A stretch of DNA of 64,000 nucleotides from an uncultured Pontibacter sp. (GCF_947492645.1 NZ_CANLMZ010000002.1:110324-174323), one strand, 5' to 3'. Positions 54,992-63,961 are shown, numbered from the stretch's first letter. Numbers and translations: made by a program. Notes: generated from the sequence alone by a model not told the origin.

Positions 54992-55105
54992 ATGAAACCG
55001 ATACTAATAGCTTTAGGAATAACAGGCTTGATGATCTCTATACTGCTGTTGCGCGCGTCGACTGAAACAGATTTGCTTGATGAGGATGTAGATAGCGATA
55101 TGTAA
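54992..55105 (+). CDS. 37-residue single-helix membrane microprotein
   Basis: ATG at 54992 opens a 37-codon frame: MKPILIALGITGLMISILLL, then Arg and a strongly acidic tail TETDLLDEDVDSDM before TAA. The layout (short start, one 17-19 residue hydrophobic helix, acidic C-terminus) is that of a true small membrane protein rather than chance, and it fits exactly between the lpxB region and a strong bidirectional terminator 18 nt downstream. Family unknown. Confidence 0.55.
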   Translation: MKPILIALGITGLMISILLLRASTETDLLDEDVDSDM

Positions 55106-55122
55106 CATATCTAATTAGCTAT

Positions 55123-55167
55123 AAAAAGCAGAAGCCCCGGCATTAAGTGCCGGGGCTTCTGCTTTTT
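55123..55167 (-). terminator. Bidirectional terminator between the microprotein and clpX
   Basis: A perfect 20-bp stem (55123-55142 with 55148-55167), GC core AAGCCCCGGCA, 5-nt loop, A5 on one side and T5 on the other. It closes clpX on the minus strand and the microprotein on the plus strand. Confidence 0.92.
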
Positions 55168-55185
55168 ATACTTTATGTGGTTACA

Positions 55186-56409
55186 CTAAGCCACTTTTAG
55201 TTGCTTCAGCGTTGATTTCTCAAATTTCTCACGGGCATAGTCACCAGTAATTAACAGTTCTTTTGCACCTTCTTCGGATGGCAACTCGAACATAGCGTCT
55301 GTCATGATACCTTCGCAGATAGAGCGGAGGCCACGGGCACCAAGCTTGTACTCTGCAGCTTTTTCCACAATGTAGTCCAGCGCACCATCATCAAAGCTAA
55401 GGCTGATGTTTTCCATCTCGAACAGGCGCTTGTACTGCTTTACAATAGAATTCTTAGGCTCCAGTAAAATAAGTCGAAGTGTTTCTTTATCCAGCGGGTT
55501 TAGATGTGTGGTAACTGGCAGACGACCGATAAGCTCTGGTATTAAGCCAAAGTTCTTCAGGTCCTGTGCCGTAATGTATTTCAGGAAGTTTTCATTTTCC
55601 TCTACATCGTCTAACTTAGATTTAGAGAAACCAATAGGGCGGGTATTCAGACGGTTTTTGATTAGTCTGTCGATACCCACGAAAGCGCCACCGCAAATAA
55701 ACAGGATGTTCTCTGTGTTTACTGTGATCATCTTCTGCTCCGGGTGCTTGCGTCCACCTTGTGGCGGAACATTTACTACTGTACCTTCCAATAGCTTAAG
55801 CAAAGCCTGCTGCACACCCTCGCCACTCACGTCGCGGGTAATAGATGGGTTATCGCTTTTACGGGCTATCTTGTCTATTTCATCGATGTATACAATGCCA
55901 CGTTCAGCTGCCTCTACGTTATAGTCAGCGGCTTGCAATAAACGGGTAAGTATACTTTCTACGTCTTCGCCTACATAACCGGCTTCTGTCAGTACAGTAG
56001 CATCGGCAATACAGAAAGGTACCTGAAGTATACCGGCCATCATACGCGCCAGGTAAGTTTTACCTGTACCTGTTTCGCCCACCATAATAATATTTGATTT
56101 TTCAATCACTACATCATCATTCTCAGTAGGCTGCATCAGGCGCTTGTAGTGGTTGTAAACTGCCACCGACATCACTTTCTTCGCATCATCCTGGCCAACC
56201 ACAAACTGATCAAGGTAGGTCTTCATCTCCTTCGGCTTCATCAGGTTAAATTTCGGAGTACGGCTGTTAGCGCGTATCTTGTTCTCTTCATTTAAAATCT
56301 GCTGAGCCTGTCCGATACAACGGTCACAAATGTGCGCGTTAATACCAGATATCATCACCGATACATCCTTCTTGTTTTTGCCGCAAAATGAGCAAGTAAT
56401 TTCAGCCAT
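55186..56409 (-). CDS. clpX: ATP-dependent Clp protease ATP-binding subunit ClpX
   Basis: 407 residues from ATG at 56409 ([10 protein letters not shown]). The frame is open 51 nt further upstream, but a -7 promoter box lies exactly there, so the shorter start is right. Zinc-binding domain C6, C9, C28, C31; Walker A GETGTGKT 111-118; Walker B VYIDEIDK 173-180; sensor 2 LGARGLRSI. Unfolds substrates for ClpP. Unlike in many bacteria, clpX and clpP are separated by ~340 nt with a terminator after clpP, so they are independent transcription units here. Confidence 0.97.
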   Translation of the reverse strand: MAEITCSFCGKNKKDVSVMISGINAHICDRCIGQAQQILNEENKIRANSRTPKFNLMKPKEMKTYLDQFVVGQDDAKKVMSVAVYNHYKRLMQPTENDDVVIEKSNIIMVGETGTGKTYLARMMAGILQVPFCIADATVLTEAGYVGEDVESILTRLLQAADYNVEAAERGIVYIDEIDKIARKSDNPSITRDVSGEGVQQALLKLLEGTVVNVPPQGGRKHPEQKMITVNTENILFICGGAFVGIDRLIKNRLNTRPIGFSKSKLDDVEENENFLKYITAQDLKNFGLIPELIGRLPVTTHLNPLDKETLRLILLEPKNSIVKQYKRLFEMENISLSFDDGALDYIVEKAAEYKLGARGLRSICEGIMTDAMFELPSEEGAKELLITGDYAREKFEKSTLKQLKVA

Positions 56410-56689
56410 ACAAAACGATTGATCCAAAAATGTTCTTCTCCGGGTATCGGAGCAAAACAAAGGTACAAAATTGAAAAGTTATACTTACATAAATATTTTA
56501 ATGCAAATATTACTATTGTTTCAAAAAACAGGCAAAAATTTTAAAATATATATTTTTTAATTTTACTTCAATGTCTTATTAATCAGTCAGTTGTGTTATT
56601 TAGGTATCCACATGTGCCTGTTGATAATTTTTTTAAAAATTTAACGTTATAACGTATTTATAGCGCTTATGGCTGCAAAGTGGACATAA
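56410..56689. other. AT-rich intergenic region between clpP and clpX
   Basis: About 280 bp upstream of clpX, very AT-rich (long A/T runs at 56520-56580 and 56627-56650). It holds the clpX -7 box (listed) and two inverted DnaA-box-like 9-mers, GTATCCACA at 56604-56612 and TGTTGATAA at 56619-56627, each one mismatch from TTATCCACA. No ORF or RNA recognised. Confidence 0.5.
56458..56465 (-). promoter_or_regulatory. -7 promoter element of clpX
   Basis: Minus-strand TACCTTTG (plus CAAAGGTA) is a perfect TAnnTTTG match, 49 nt before the clpX ATG. The -33 element is not clear at the expected spacing. Confidence 0.5.
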
Positions 56690-56722
56690 AAAAACCGCCC
56701 CATGGTATATGGGGCGGTTTTT
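56690..56722 (-). terminator. Terminator of clpP
   Basis: A 14-bp stem, AAAAACCGCCCCAT / ATGGGGCGGTTTTT, 5-nt loop, with a T-run on the minus strand, 24 nt after the clpP stop. Confidence 0.9.
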
Positions 56723-56746
56723 AAAATTGTAGCCTATGCTTTGTAC

Positions 56747-57448
56747 TTAAGCTTTCTTACGCGTTAAAACTTCATCAATTAAGCCGTACTCCTTGGCCTC
56801 GTCAGCTTTCATCCAGTAGTCTCGATCAGAGTTATCGTATACTTCCTGGTATGTTTTGCCAGAGTGCTGAGCCAGGATTTCGTAAAGCTCTTTCTTCAGT
56901 TTCAGAATTTCACGGGCTGTGATTTCGATATCAGATGCCTGGCCTTGTGCGCCACCCATTGGCTGGTGAATCATAACGCGGGCATGGGGTAGGGCAGAAC
57001 GCTTGTTTGGTGCGCCACCTGCCAGTAATACAGCACCCATCGAGGCAGCAAGACCTGTACAGATCGTTGCCACATCCGGGCTAACATACTGCATGGTATC
57101 ATAAATACCTAGGCCAGCATATACAGAGCCTCCCGGGCTGTTAATATAAAGCAATATATCCTTTTTCGCATCCGCCGACTCCAGGAACAGCAACTGAGCT
57201 GTGATGATGTTAGCAATAAAATCATCTACCTGTGTGCCAAGGAAAATGATCCTGTCCATGATCAGACGAGAGAACACGTCAATCTCACGGAAGTTGGTTG
57301 GTCTTTCCTCAATCACGGAGCGGGTCATACTTTCAATCGTATGCATGGCCCTGCCTTCTACGTGGCTTATATATTGATCTACGCCCAGGCCGCTCATGCC
57401 CTGGCCTTTTACAGCAAATTTGCGGAACTCGTCTTTGTTAAACATCAT
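56747..57448 (-). CDS. clpP: ATP-dependent Clp protease proteolytic subunit
   Basis: 233 residues. Catalytic triad S136 (GLAASMGAV), H161 (MIHQPMGG) and D210, with the exact 25 and 49 residue spacing of E. coli ClpP. The N-terminal extension (~35 residues before [15 protein letters not shown]) is longer than usual and resembles the propeptide of Bacteroidota ClpP. A -7-like TATTTTTG lies about 25-31 nt upstream of the ATG. Works with ClpX encoded next door. Confidence 0.97.
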   Translation of the reverse strand: MMFNKDEFRKFAVKGQGMSGLGVDQYISHVEGRAMHTIESMTRSVIEERPTNFREIDVFSRLIMDRIIFLGTQVDDFIANIITAQLLFLESADAKKDILLYINSPGGSVYAGLGIYDTMQYVSPDVATICTGLAASMGAVLLAGGAPNKRSALPHARVMIHQPMGGAQGQASDIEITAREILKLKKELYEILAQHSGKTYQEVYDNSDRDYWMKADEAKEYGLIDEVLTRKKA

Positions 57449-57480
57449 CTTGTTTAGGTTTACGGTTTTCTCAAAAATAA

Positions 57481-57508
57481 AAAAAGGTCCTTATAAAAGG
57501 ACCTTTTT
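57481..57508 (-). terminator. Terminator of tig
   Basis: A 12-bp perfect stem, AAAAAGGTCCTT / AAGGACCTTTTT, 4-nt loop, T-run on the minus strand, 23 nt after the trigger-factor stop. Confidence 0.88.
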
Positions 57509-57531
57509 GCAATATAGTTTTTTAGTCGTTC

Positions 57532-58857
57532 TTATTCAAACGACATATTTCTGAAGTCCTCAGCAGTAACTGTTTTCTCAACAACAGTTAATTGTTCTTT
57601 AAGTTTAGCTAGCACCTTCTCGGCTAGTAATTGCTCGTACTCGTTAATGTAGTTACGGCCATTTTCCTGCTGCAGATATTGGTTTGCATAGTTGTTCATG
57701 CTCTCCATTAACTCTTCAGGTACTTCTGGCATGTTAAACTGGGCAAGCATCTTTTCTTTAGTGGCGTTCACTACTTCTTCGTTGCTTACTTTCAGGTCGT
57801 TTTGCTCTACTACCTTGTTCTTGATCATAGACCACTTTAGTTCGCGAACATACTTATCAAAGTTCTCTTCGATTTGCTCTGCAGTTAACTTGCCTTCGTT
57901 CGTAACCTGTATCCAACGCTTAAAGAACTCAGTAGGGATTTCTACTTCAACGTTGTCAATCAGCGTATCCATGATATTACGGTAAAGCAGGTTATCAGCT
58001 TCACGCTCATAATTCTCCTTGATCGTTTCACGGATCTTAGCGTCAAACTCCTCTTCAGTTTTTACTTCGTCTTTACCAAAAAGCTTGTCGAAAAGTTCTT
58101 GGTTTAATTCAGCGGACTCGGTACGGTTGATTTTATCTATAGTAAATTCAAACTCACCGTTCAGATCAGCTACAACTTCTTTGCTTAAGCCGGTAACGTG
58201 TGCAAGCGCAGCGTTATCGTCGCCGAAAGCCTTACGGATATCGAACTTAATAACATCGCCTTCTTTTACACCTACAAACTGCTCTTTGCCTTCAACTACA
58301 CGGGTAGTAGGTATAAGCGTTTTAGACTGGAACTCACCATCAACCTGCTTCAGTTCACCAGAAATAAAGTCACCTTCTTCAGATGTCTCAGGGTTTACTG
58401 TTTTGCCAAATTGGCGCTTCAGGTTTTCGTAAGCTTCGTCAATCGTTTTTTGATCCACTTCGATTGCGTAACCCTCTACGCTTTTATCAAGCGGAAGGTT
58501 GAAATCAGGAAGTAAACCTACGGCATAAGTAAACTCGAAGCTTTTCTGGTTATCCCAATCAATTTCAGCGTGGTTTAACTCAGGAAGCGGTTCGCCTAAT
58601 AGCTTTACATCATTATCTTTAATGTATTTCGAGATTTCCTCTTGCAACATCTTGTTGATTTCATCAACAAGGATGCTTTTGCCATACATTTTCTTTACAA
58701 GACCGGCAGGAACTTTACCAGGTCTGAAGCCCTTGATTTGAGCTTTTTTGCTGAATTCCTTAACCTGCTGATCAACCTTAGGAGCGTAATCGGCCTCTTC
58801 CAGAACTACCTTCAGTTGTGCGTTAGTGCTGTCGGTTTGGTTTAATGTAATATTCAA
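57532..58857 (-). CDS. tig: Trigger factor (ribosome-associated chaperone)
   Basis: 441 residues, normal length. N-terminal ribosome-binding domain with the signature region GFRPGKVPAGLVKKMYG (residues ~39-55; the usual GFRxGKxP), a divergent middle PPIase domain (SEEGDFISGEL ... LIPTTRVVEGKEQFVGVKEGDVIKF) and the helical C-terminal chaperone arms. The tig-clpP-clpX neighbourhood is conserved widely, but here each gene has its own terminator. Confidence 0.95.
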   Translation of the reverse strand: MNITLNQTDSTNAQLKVVLEEADYAPKVDQQVKEFSKKAQIKGFRPGKVPAGLVKKMYGKSILVDEINKMLQEEISKYIKDNDVKLLGEPLPELNHAEIDWDNQKSFEFTYAVGLLPDFNLPLDKSVEGYAIEVDQKTIDEAYENLKRQFGKTVNPETSEEGDFISGELKQVDGEFQSKTLIPTTRVVEGKEQFVGVKEGDVIKFDIRKAFGDDNAALAHVTGLSKEVVADLNGEFEFTIDKINRTESAELNQELFDKLFGKDEVKTEEEFDAKIRETIKENYEREADNLLYRNIMDTLIDNVEVEIPTEFFKRWIQVTNEGKLTAEQIEENFDKYVRELKWSMIKNKVVEQNDLKVSNEEVVNATKEKMLAQFNMPEVPEELMESMNNYANQYLQQENGRNYINEYEQLLAEKVLAKLKEQLTVVEKTVTAEDFRNMSFE

Positions 58858-58895
58858 GGCTTATAAAATTTTAGTTTTTGAAATATCTACTAAAA

Positions 58896-58922
58896 ACAAA
58901 CCCCCAACAGTTATGTTGAGGG
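58896..58922 (-). terminator. Terminator of the tRNA-Leu gene
   Basis: A 9-bp stem with one mismatch (CCCCCAACA / TGTTGAGGG) immediately downstream, on the minus strand, of tRNA-Leu, followed there by TTTGTTTTT. Confidence 0.7.
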
Positions 58923-58936
58923 TTCGTTTATGTTGT

Positions 58937-59017
58937 GCGGATGGAGGGACTCGAACCCCCATGCCTCGCAGCGCTAGATCCTAAGTCTAGTGCGTCTACC
59001 AATTTCGCCACATCCGC
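58937..59017 (-). tRNA. tRNA-Leu (anticodon UAG)
   Basis: The 81-nt reverse strand folds as a class II tRNA. Acceptor stem GCGGATG/CATCCGC, D arm with the GGTAGACGC element, anticodon stem CTAGA/TCTAG enclosing the 7-nt loop CTTAGGA with anticodon TAG (reads CUN Leu codons), a variable arm of ~11 nt, and T arm with GGTTCGAGTCC. No CCA is encoded. It has its own strong promoter and terminator between tig and relA. Confidence 0.93.
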
Positions 59018-59046
59018 TTGAAGTGTGCTTGTTTGTTATTGTGATG

Positions 59047-59077
59047 CAAAGGTAAGCAAGGAATTTTAAAGTGCAAT
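59047..59077 (-). promoter_or_regulatory. Promoter of tRNA-Leu
   Basis: On the minus strand ATTG (-33) is followed after exactly 19 nt by TACCTTTG (-7), a near-perfect Bacteroidota housekeeping promoter, about 30 nt before the tRNA 5' end. The TTACCTTTGCA core is identical to that of the tandem promoters at the right edge. Confidence 0.7.
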
Positions 59078-59182
59078 ACCTGCCCCAAAAATTTTTCAAA
59101 TATTTTTTTATCTAGATATAATAGCCGCTTCGTACTACCTTTAACACAGGCTCTTATTGATTGCAGCATAGAATCAGTTATA

Positions 59183-59213
59183 TTTGAAACTTTACAGGCA
59201 CTTCCTAATTATA
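59183..59213 (+). promoter_or_regulatory. Candidate promoter of the relA/spoT operon
   Basis: TTTG at 59183-59186, then 19 nt, then TAATTATA. The -33 element and spacing are ideal, but the -7 box keeps only its TA half, so this is tentative. It lies about 34 nt before the first plausible ATG (59247). Confidence 0.3.
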
Positions 59214-59246
59214 CTTATAGCAAGCACCTGACCACCCAATGGTTTG

Positions 59247-61469
59247 ATGCTTCCTTTAAAACAGCATATGGTTACAACAATTGATCCTGAAGCAGAGCGC
59301 AAAGAGATCTTAAGGTATTACAGACGGCTATTGCGGCATGCAAAACCTTTCCTGAAGGATAATGATGCCAAAATCATTAAGAAAGCTTTTAACACCTCCG
59401 TAGAGGCGCACAAAGATATGCGCCGCAAATCCGGTGAGCCTTACATTTACCACCCGCTTGCAGTTGCCCAGATTGCGGTAGAAGAAATTGGGTTGGGCAC
59501 TACCTCTATTGTTGCAGCTCTTTTACACGATGTGGTAGAAGATACCGATATGGAGATTGCCGATGTTGAGCGTGAGTTTGGACCTAGTGTAGCGCGAATA
59601 ATAGAAGGGCTTACTAAAATATCAGGTGTTTTCGATTACGGATCTTCGCAACAGGCGGAGAACTTCCGCAAAATGCTGCTCACCCTTAGCGACGACGTAC
59701 GGGTTATACTTGTAAAGCTGGCCGACCGCCTGCACAACATGCGTACGCTAGACAGCATGCCGCGCCACAAGCAGCTTAAAATTGCCTCCGAAACGATGTA
59801 CCTGTACGCGCCATTGGCTCACCGCCTGGGCCTGTACGCTATCAAATCTGAGCTAGAGGATTTATACTTAAAGTATACCGATACAGAAACGTATAAGGAT
59901 ATATCAAATAAAATACGCCAGACAAGGAGTTCACGCAGCAAATTTATCAAGGATTTTATTTCGCCGATAGAGGAGGAGTTGCGCAAGTATGGCTTCAAAT
60001 TCAACATTAAGGGCAGGCCCAAGTCTATACACTCTATCCTTAAAAAGATAAAGAAGCAGAACATCACTTTTGATGAGATTTACGACCTGTTCGCAATCCG
60101 GATCATACTTGATGTGCCCCTGGAAAACGAGAAGGCTGCTTGCTGGCAAGTATATTCTATCATTACAGACTTTTACCAACCTAACCCAGACCGCCTTCGC
60201 GATTGGGTAAACACGCCCAAGGCTAACGGCTATGAATCGTTGCATACTACCGTCATGAGTAAGTCGGGGCAATGGGTAGAAGTGCAGATCAGAACCAAGC
60301 GGATGGATGAGATTGCTGAGCGTGGTTATGCTGCCCATTGGAAGTATAAAACCGATAGCTCGCACGGTGGCGAGTCCGGGTTGGAAATGTGGATTAACAA
60401 GGTGCGCGACATGTTGGAGAACAATACTGCCAACGCACTTGAGTTTATGGATGAGTTCCGCAAAAACCTTTTTGTGGAAGAAGTGTTTGTGTTTACGCCC
60501 AAAGGGGAGCTGATCATACTTCCGGACAAAGCCACAGCGCTGGATTTCGCTTTTGAGATACACAGCCAGATCGGTTTGCAGTGCCTTGGTGCAAAGGTAA
60601 ACCAGAAGTTAGTGCCGCTAAGCTATAGGCTGAAGAACGGGGACCAGGTGGAAATACTTACTTCTCAGAAGCAGAAGCCAAACGAGGAGTGGTTGCAGTA
60701 TGTGGTTACCTCTAAAGCGCGTTCTCGCATTAAAGATGCCCTGCGCGAAGAACGCAAAAACCGTTCGGAACAAGGCAAGGCAATGCTGGACCGCCGCCTG
60801 GAGCAGTTGCAAGTGCCCGATACACAGGTTAACATGAACAGGCTGTTGGCATTCTTCAATGTGCCTTCGTTGCAGGACCTGCACTACCGCATTGCTACTG
60901 GCCACGTCGATATCAAAAACATAAAAGAAGTTATCTTTACTGCTGCTTCTGAAAAGGGCACCTCCATGCTCGACCTTAAGTCTTTTGATAAGGAGGTGCA
61001 AAAAATCAGAGGTGTAAATTCTGATATGCTGGTGATAGGGGAGGATACTTCTAATATGGCGTATAAGGTAGCCGCCTGCTGTAATCCGATTCCGGGAGAT
61101 GATGTTTTCGGTTTCCAGACAGAAGATGACGGTATAGAGATACACCGTACCAATTGCCTGCGGGGAATTGAGCTGATGTCTAACTATGGCAACCGTATCA
61201 TCAAGGCAAAATGGACAGATCAGAAAGAGTTGGCTTTCCTGGCTGGTATCCGCATAAAGGGTACAGACCGTGTTGGTTTGGTAAATGATTTAACAAAAGT
61301 AATCTCAGCCAGTTTAAGAGTAAACATGCGCTCTATCACCATCGACTCAAACGATGGCATTTTTGAGGGGAACATTATGGTGTTCGTAAATGACACCAGT
61401 CACTTGGAGAAATTGATTCAGCGCATGAGTAGGGTAAATGGTGTGCTTACAGTCGAGCGATTCGATTAG
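59247..61469 (+). CDS. RelA/SpoT-type (p)ppGpp synthetase/hydrolase
   Basis: 740 residues from ATG 59247 (ATG 59268 also possible). Complete long RSH layout: HD hydrolase domain with HPLAVAQI and H94-D95-VVED (intact, so hydrolysis is expected), synthetase domain with RGRPKSIHSILKKI-like and GYESLHTTV residues, TGS domain (VFVFTPKGELIILPDKATALDFAF), helical region with zinc-finger-like CCNPIPGD, and C-terminal ACT domain. Bifunctional regulator of the stringent response. First gene of relA/spoT-fur-STAS-purA, spacing 29 nt to the fur-type gene. Confidence 0.95.
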   Translation: MLPLKQHMVTTIDPEAERKEILRYYRRLLRHAKPFLKDNDAKIIKKAFNTSVEAHKDMRRKSGEPYIYHPLAVAQIAVEEIGLGTTSIVAALLHDVVEDTDMEIADVEREFGPSVARIIEGLTKISGVFDYGSSQQAENFRKMLLTLSDDVRVILVKLADRLHNMRTLDSMPRHKQLKIASETMYLYAPLAHRLGLYAIKSELEDLYLKYTDTETYKDISNKIRQTRSSRSKFIKDFISPIEEELRKYGFKFNIKGRPKSIHSILKKIKKQNITFDEIYDLFAIRIILDVPLENEKAACWQVYSIITDFYQPNPDRLRDWVNTPKANGYESLHTTVMSKSGQWVEVQIRTKRMDEIAERGYAAHWKYKTDSSHGGESGLEMWINKVRDMLENNTANALEFMDEFRKNLFVEEVFVFTPKGELIILPDKATALDFAFEIHSQIGLQCLGAKVNQKLVPLSYRLKNGDQVEILTSQKQKPNEEWLQYVVTSKARSRIKDALREERKNRSEQGKAMLDRRLEQLQVPDTQVNMNRLLAFFNVPSLQDLHYRIATGHVDIKNIKEVIFTAASEKGTSMLDLKSFDKEVQKIRGVNSDMLVIGEDTSNMAYKVAACCNPIPGDDVFGFQTEDDGIEIHRTNCLRGIELMSNYGNRIIKAKWTDQKELAFLAGIRIKGTDRVGLVNDLTKVISASLRVNMRSITIDSNDGIFEGNIMVFVNDTSHLEKLIQRMSRVNGVLTVERFD

Positions 61470-61498
61470 CGGGAGTACACTTTTAACAAAGAAGAGAC

Positions 61499-61999
61499 AT
61501 GGTATTAGATCATATTAAATTTGAAGAAGTAAAGAAGATCTTTACTGCATACTTAGAAAGTAAGGGCCTGCGCAAAACGCCGGAGCGGTATGCCATACTT
61601 GAGGAAATTTACTCGCGCGACGGGCACTTTGACGTAGAGTCACTCTATATAAGTATGAAAAACAAAAACTACCAGGTAAGCCGGGCTACAGTATACAATA
61701 CACTAGACCTGCTTGTAGAGAATGATCTGGTAAGCAAGCACCAGTTTGGACGTAACCTCGCGCAGTACGAAAAGTCGTACGGCTACCGCCAGCACGATCA
61801 TGTTATTTGCACCGAGTGCCATAAGGTTGTAGAGTTCTGTGATCCGCGTGTGCACCAGATACAGACGATGGTGGGCGAACTGCTAAATTTTCATATCTTG
61901 CACCATTCCCTAAACCTATACGGTATTTGCGGCGATTGCCGTGCCAAAAAAGCTACTGAGGAAAAGCGCCATGAAGTATCAGATAGAGCTGAAGGATGA
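61499..61999 (+). CDS. Fur family transcriptional regulator
   Basis: 166 residues. Winged-helix domain ([27 protein letters not shown] ... [19 protein letters not shown]), then dimerisation domain with [17 protein letters not shown] and a second CxxC, CGDC, giving the structural Cys4 zinc site. The regulatory metal (Fe, Zn, or peroxide sensing as PerR) cannot be told. The last 29 nt overlap the STAS gene. Confidence 0.93.
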   Translation: MVLDHIKFEEVKKIFTAYLESKGLRKTPERYAILEEIYSRDGHFDVESLYISMKNKNYQVSRATVYNTLDLLVENDLVSKHQFGRNLAQYEKSYGYRQHDHVICTECHKVVEFCDPRVHQIQTMVGELLNFHILHHSLNLYGICGDCRAKKATEEKRHEVSDRAEG

Positions 62000-62321
62000 C
62001 ATCTTATATATAAGGCTGGAAGGAGACCTGATTGCAGGAACCGATACGCAGCAAATGATTGAGGATGCCGATAAGCAGCAGGATGGAAAGGTGCTGCTAT
62101 GTGCCGTTGATCTATCTAATGTACGTTTCATGGATAGTAGCGGGATGGGAGTGTTGGTATCTCTTCTTACCAAGTTCAGAAACCGTGGTGGCGAGCTTGT
62201 TCTAATAAAACCCTCAAACCATATCCGCAAGCTGCTTATCGTAACAAAGCTAAACGCAATTTTTACCATCGCAGAAAATGATAACTTTGCGGCTCAATTC
62301 TTAAAGGAATCAATTTACTAA
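61971..62321 (+). CDS. STAS domain protein (anti-sigma factor antagonist type)
   Basis: 116 residues from ATG at 61971 inside the end of the Fur-type gene (a further upstream start is possible but would run deeper into it). A single SpoIIAA-like STAS domain with the phosphorylation loop [21 protein letters not shown]; the serines of D55-SSG are intact, so a partner-switch kinase is expected. No RsbW-like kinase or sigma factor is encoded in the window. 7 nt before purA. Confidence 0.9.
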   Translation: MKYQIELKDDILYIRLEGDLIAGTDTQQMIEDADKQQDGKVLLCAVDLSNVRFMDSSGMGVLVSLLTKFRNRGGELVLIKPSNHIRKLLIVTKLNAIFTIAENDNFAAQFLKESIY

Positions 62322-62328
62322 AACCATA

Positions 62329-63615
62329 ATGGCAGTTGACATATTAATAGGTTTACAGTGGGGCGACGAAGGAAAAGGAAAAATCGTCGACGTACTGGCT
62401 CCAACCTATGACATAGTTGCTCGTTTCCAGGGCGGACCAAACGCTGGTCATACATTAGAGTTTGAAGGCACGAAGCACGTGCTCCACCAGATACCTTCAG
62501 GTATTTTCCATCCGCATATCCAGAATATCATTGGTAATGGAGTTGTGTTAGACCCGATAGTTTTCCGCACCGAAATGCAGAAGCTACAAGATAGAGGTGT
62601 GGATGCTGCTCAAAACCTGTTCATTTCTAAGAAGGCTTCACTCATACTACCTTCCCATAAAGTATTAGACAGAGTATCAGAAGAGGCATTAGGGAGTGGT
62701 AAAATTGGCTCAACCTTAAAAGGTATAGGCCCAACATACCAAGACAAGATAGGCCGTGTAGGTTTACGAGTGGGTGATATATTGGCAGATGATTTTCAGG
62801 AGAGATACAATAAGCTAGTAGAGCGCCACAGGAAAACAGTTGAATTTTATGGAAAGCAACTGGATATGGAAGACCAGGAGCAGGTGTTCTTTGAGGCTGT
62901 AGCTTACCTTCGAAACTTAAAGCTGGTAGATAGCGAGTACATGATCAATGAGGCAATCAATAGCGGAAAGCGCATACTTGCCGAGGGTGCACAAGGCTCT
63001 TTACTGGATGTGGATTTCGGAACGTATCCATTTGTAACTTCTTCAACCACATTGGTAGCCGGAGCTTGTACCGGATTAGGTGTTGCTCCGAAGCATATAG
63101 GTGATGTATACGGTATATTTAAGGCTTATTGCACACGTGTAGGTAGTGGTCCGTTTCCTACAGAGTTGTTAGATGAAGTAGGGGAGGAGATAAGACAAGC
63201 TGGTAGAGAGTTCGGTTCTACAACAGGCCGTCCACGCAGATGCGGTTGGGTAGACCTGCCAAGCTTAAAGTATTCGATCATGCTTAATGGGGTAACGCAG
63301 TTAAATATGATGAAAGCCGACGTGCTGACGGAATTCGATAGTATAAGCGTGTGCACACATTATAAACTGCCATCTGGCGAAGTAACTGATAAGCTTCCTC
63401 ACTCTTTAGAGGAAGGAAGTGTGGAGCCTATATACACTAAACTGCCAGGATGGAGAGTAGATCTGAATCAGATTGATGATGTCGAACAGTTGCCTGAAGC
63501 ATTCAGAAATTATCTAAACTTTATAGAAGAACACTTACAGGTGCCAATAACTATAGTATCAGTAGGACCTGATAGGAAGAGTACACTTAAAAGAGAAGGT
63601 ATAAGTATAGGTTAG
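62329..63615 (+). CDS. purA: Adenylosuccinate synthetase
   Basis: 428 residues. GLQWGDEGKGKIVD phosphate loop at residues 8-21, RFQGGPNAGHT, EGAQGSLLDVDFGTYPFVTSS and GSTTGRPRRCGWVDL are the classic PurA motifs. GTP-dependent conversion of IMP to adenylosuccinate, the branch to AMP. It is a direct ppGpp target in other bacteria, and here it is in the same gene run as the ppGpp synthetase. A terminator follows 100 nt later. Confidence 0.97.
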   Translation: MAVDILIGLQWGDEGKGKIVDVLAPTYDIVARFQGGPNAGHTLEFEGTKHVLHQIPSGIFHPHIQNIIGNGVVLDPIVFRTEMQKLQDRGVDAAQNLFISKKASLILPSHKVLDRVSEEALGSGKIGSTLKGIGPTYQDKIGRVGLRVGDILADDFQERYNKLVERHRKTVEFYGKQLDMEDQEQVFFEAVAYLRNLKLVDSEYMINEAINSGKRILAEGAQGSLLDVDFGTYPFVTSSTTLVAGACTGLGVAPKHIGDVYGIFKAYCTRVGSGPFPTELLDEVGEEIRQAGREFGSTTGRPRRCGWVDLPSLKYSIMLNGVTQLNMMKADVLTEFDSISVCTHYKLPSGEVTDKLPHSLEEGSVEPIYTKLPGWRVDLNQIDDVEQLPEAFRNYLNFIEEHLQVPITIVSVGPDRKSTLKREGISIG

Positions 63616-63715
63616 ACTAATATTCCCTATAGTATAAAGCAGAAAAAGGGCAACAAAGCCAGGGCAAATGGCGAAGGAAAAACAATTTTAGTAGAGTTCG
63701 GAAAATAATGGGCTT

Positions 63716-63752
63716 GGGAACCAGCGGCTTAGGGCCTGGTTCCCGGTTTTTT
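63716..63752 (+). terminator. Terminator of the relA-purA operon
   Basis: A 9-bp perfect stem, GGGAACCAG / CTGGTTCCC, with an 11-nt loop and GGTTTTTT after it, on the plus strand downstream of purA. Confidence 0.85.
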
Positions 63753-63763
63753 ACCCCCTGGCG

Positions 63764-63794
63764 CTTGCAGTTGCCGGGATGTTTGCTACCTTTG
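63764..63794 (+). promoter_or_regulatory. Tandem promoter 1 (probable rRNA operon P1)
   Basis: CTTG (-33) at 63764-63767, spacer 19 nt, TACCTTTG (-7) at 63787-63794, then CATCCCGGTTC downstream. Perfect -7 consensus. Same core as the tRNA-Leu promoter. Confidence 0.6.
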
Positions 63795-63856
63795 CATCCC
63801 GGTTCCGAAAGAGGGGCGGGCACTCGGAAAGGCTGAGGAAAATATTTTGAAATAAG

Positions 63857-63889
63857 TTGCAGAGATTCAGGGGAGATTTCTTACCTTTG
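63857..63889 (+). promoter_or_regulatory. Tandem promoter 2
   Basis: TTGCAG at 63857-63862 and TACCTTTG at 63882-63889 followed by CATCCCGGTTC, 95 nt after promoter 1. The TTG-to--7 spacer is 22 nt, longer than the usual 19, which weakens the -33 call but not the -7 element. Confidence 0.6.
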
Positions 63890-63961
63890 CATCCCGGTTC
63901 TGAACGAGGGCCGAAAGTTGGAGGGAGGCTGAAAAGCTTCGGAAAATTTCCTGAGAAAAGC

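Noticed and set aside
63617..63823. 68-codon minus-strand frame at the right edge
   Set aside because: It overlaps the purA terminator and promoter repeats, and the sequence is low-complexity.
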